DNA of 64,000 nucleotides from an uncultured Collinsella sp. (GTDB lineage: Bacteria; Actinomycetota; Coriobacteriia; Coriobacteriales; Coriobacteriaceae), in assembly GCA_902491565.1 (NCBI GenBank), contig CABUIE010000009.1, forward strand, positions 1 to 64,000, read 5' to 3'. Each line of letters begins with the position of its first letter. Positions within the stretch are counted from its first letter, which is position 1. Shown here piece by piece: positions 62,903-64,000 of this stretch. The notes under the pieces are model-generated. The model was not told the DNA's origin and did no database searches. It was given only the letters and a program-made list of their open reading frames with translations. The translations under genes were made by a program, and so were the position numbers.

Positions 62903-63838
62903 ATGTCCAACCATCAGCATACGCTTATCATCGACGGCACCTCGGGCATCAGCGGCGATATGACCGTCGCGGCCCTGCTCGACCTGGGCGCCAGCGAGGA
63001 GCATCTGCACGAGCAGCTCGCCACGCTGCCGGTCGACGGCTTTTCGATTGCCGTGACGCGCGTAAACAAGCACGGCATCGACGCCTGCGATTTCGATGTC
63101 CAGCTTGCAGAGGAGCTCGAGAACCACGATCACGATATGGCCTGGCTCTACGGCAACGAAGCAGCTGTCGAGCACACGCACGAGCACGAGCACGGGCATG
63201 AGCATGAGCATCACCATCATGATCATGGCGGGCACGAACACGAGCACTGCCATGAGCACGACCATGAGGGCCACGCCCATGAGCACGAAGATCATCACCA
63301 CACCCACCACCATCACCACCGTTCTTTGGCGGATGTCGCCGCCATCATCGATGGCTCGCAGTTAAGCGATGGCGCCAAGCGCCGCGCGCTCGCCATCTTT
63401 ACCGCGCTCGCCGCCGCCGAGGCCAAGGCCCACGGCAAAACGCCCGAGACCGTCATGTTCCACGAGGTAGGCGCCATCGACTCCATCGTCGACATCTGCT
63501 CGGTCGCCATCTGTCTCGATGACCTGGGTATCGAGGACATTGTCGTCGAGTCGCTCTCCGAGGGTCACGGCACCATCCACTGTGCCCACGGCCTTATGCC
63601 CATCCCGGTGCCCGCCGTCGTCAACCTATGCCAGGCAGGCAATATCGCCCTCACGCCCGCACCGGTCGCCGGCGAGCTCGTGACGCCCACGGGCGCCGCC
63701 ATCGTCGCCGCACTGCGCACGTCCGAGCACCTACCGGCCCGCTACCGCATCGAGGCCGTCGGCTACGGCGCCGGTAAGCGCCCCTACGAGGGTTGCTCCG
63801 GCACGCTCCGTTGTCTGCTCGTTCACGTGGATGCATAG
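62903..63838 (+). CDS. larC: LarC-type nickel insertion protein, N-terminal part only, His-rich
   Basis: A 311-residue protein that matches the LarC1 portion: IIDGTSGISGDMTVAALLDLG at the N-terminus; later FHEVGAIDSIVDICSVAICL, HGLMPIPVPAV, GELVTPTGAAI and GYGAGKRPYEG. Residues 91-139 are a loop with 28 histidines in 49 positions, a likely nickel store. LarC inserts Ni into the pincer cofactor and normally has a C-terminal LarC2 domain (in some lactobacilli made by frameshifting). Here the protein stops after the LarC1 end and a TetR gene begins 2 bp later, so LarC2 is absent at this locus. The start has AAGGAG. Confidence 0.88.
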   Translation: MSNHQHTLIIDGTSGISGDMTVAALLDLGASEEHLHEQLATLPVDGFSIAVTRVNKHGIDACDFDVQLAEELENHDHDMAWLYGNEAAVEHTHEHEHGHEHEHHHHDHGGHEHEHCHEHDHEGHAHEHEDHHHTHHHHHRSLADVAAIIDGSQLSDGAKRRALAIFTALAAAEAKAHGKTPETVMFHEVGAIDSIVDICSVAICLDDLGIEDIVVESLSEGHGTIHCAHGLMPIPVPAVVNLCQAGNIALTPAPVAGELVTPTGAAIVAALRTSEHLPARYRIEAVGYGAGKRPYEGCSGTLRCLLVHVDA

Positions 63839-63840
63839 CC

Positions 63841-64000
63841 ATGGATGCCCGCAAAGAAAAAAGCCGCGCTGCCATCGTTGCGGCGTTCTCCGAGCTGCTA
63901 CGCGAAGTGGACTACGGCAAGATTACCGTCGGCGACATCATCGCGCGCGCTCACGTAGGCCGCGCGACATTCTACGGCCTCTTTAAGAGCAAAGACGACC
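63841..64000 (+). CDS. TetR/AcrR-family regulator (5' part, cut by window end)
   Basis: The first 53 residues are visible: a TetR-type HTH (RAAIVAAFSELLREVDYGKIT then VGDIIARAHVGRATFYGLFKSKDD). The ATG follows the larC stop by 2 bp, so it is cotranscribed with larBC and may regulate them or an adjacent operon. The rest lies outside the window. Confidence 0.85.
   Translation, partial: MDARKEKSRAAIVAAFSELLREVDYGKITVGDIIARAHVGRATFYGLFKSKDD

Noticed and set aside
63838..64000. Programmed frameshift from larC into a LarC2 domain
   Set aside because: The sequence after the stop encodes a TetR helix-turn-helix in its own frame, not LarC2.

Overview
The window looks like chromosome of a gut Coriobacteriia member, most probably Collinsella (Actinomycetota). 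This is inferred from the high-GC coding style, gene content (gatCAB with aspS, a stand-alone HPr, kdpFABC/kdpDE, feoAAB, class C sortase pili, type I-alpha-like glutamine synthetase with an orphan GlnR-like regulator) and the abundance of short palindromic intergenic repeats. No rRNA, tRNA, CRISPR array, transposase gene or prophage module was recognised.

Layout. 0.1-7.4 kb: a P1B-type metal ATPase with a small hydrophobic partner, then a two-subunit ABC exporter-fold transporter with a divergent AraC regulator. 7.5-12.7 kb: a DUF4143-type ATPase behind a nested palindrome, then gatCAB. 12.8-23.8 kb: the surface-pilus region. A class C sortase is separated from its three sortase-anchored pilin/adhesin genes by an AbiE-like nucleotidyltransferase/winged-helix pair and by a 290-bp inverted-repeat element that encodes a 50-residue membrane peptide. 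23.8-30.1 kb: HAD phosphatase, MFS transporter, a moaC-mobB fusion with moaA, and a Vsr/DUF559-like protein. 30.3-34.3 kb: a MATE exporter with a frameshifted MerR regulator under a MerR-geometry promoter, then an AT-rich pair (Tat-exported cysteine-protease-like protein and a small lipoprotein). 34.3-42.7 kb: ligA, htrA, glnR-like, glnA, LacI and GntR regulators. 43-46.5 kb: an Orc/Cdc6-like ATPase behind three 20-bp tandem repeats, a gene remnant, and an Old Yellow Enzyme-type Fe-S flavoenzyme. 46.6-55.1 kb: kdpFABC and divergent kdpDE, bracketed by two nearly identical 67-bp palindromic repeats. 55.1-64 kb: feo operon, HPr, aspS, serB, larB, a short larC and the start of a TetR gene.

How it fits together. 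Metal and ion handling is a recurring theme: the P1B ATPase operon and the feo operon carry similar promoter-proximal boxes, which suggests one metalloregulator for both. kdp handles potassium stress and lar handles nickel-pincer cofactor synthesis. Surface attachment is served by the pilus genes.

Most distinctive signals: (i) the small-peptide inverted-repeat element at 15,991-16,279; (ii) repeats bracketing kdp; (iii) iteron-like repeats before an Orc-like ATPase; (iv) a possible ferrosome-like ATPase operon; (v) at least six families of palindromic intergenic repeats, several placed immediately after stop codons. Functional calls rest on reading motifs by eye; no database search was run.
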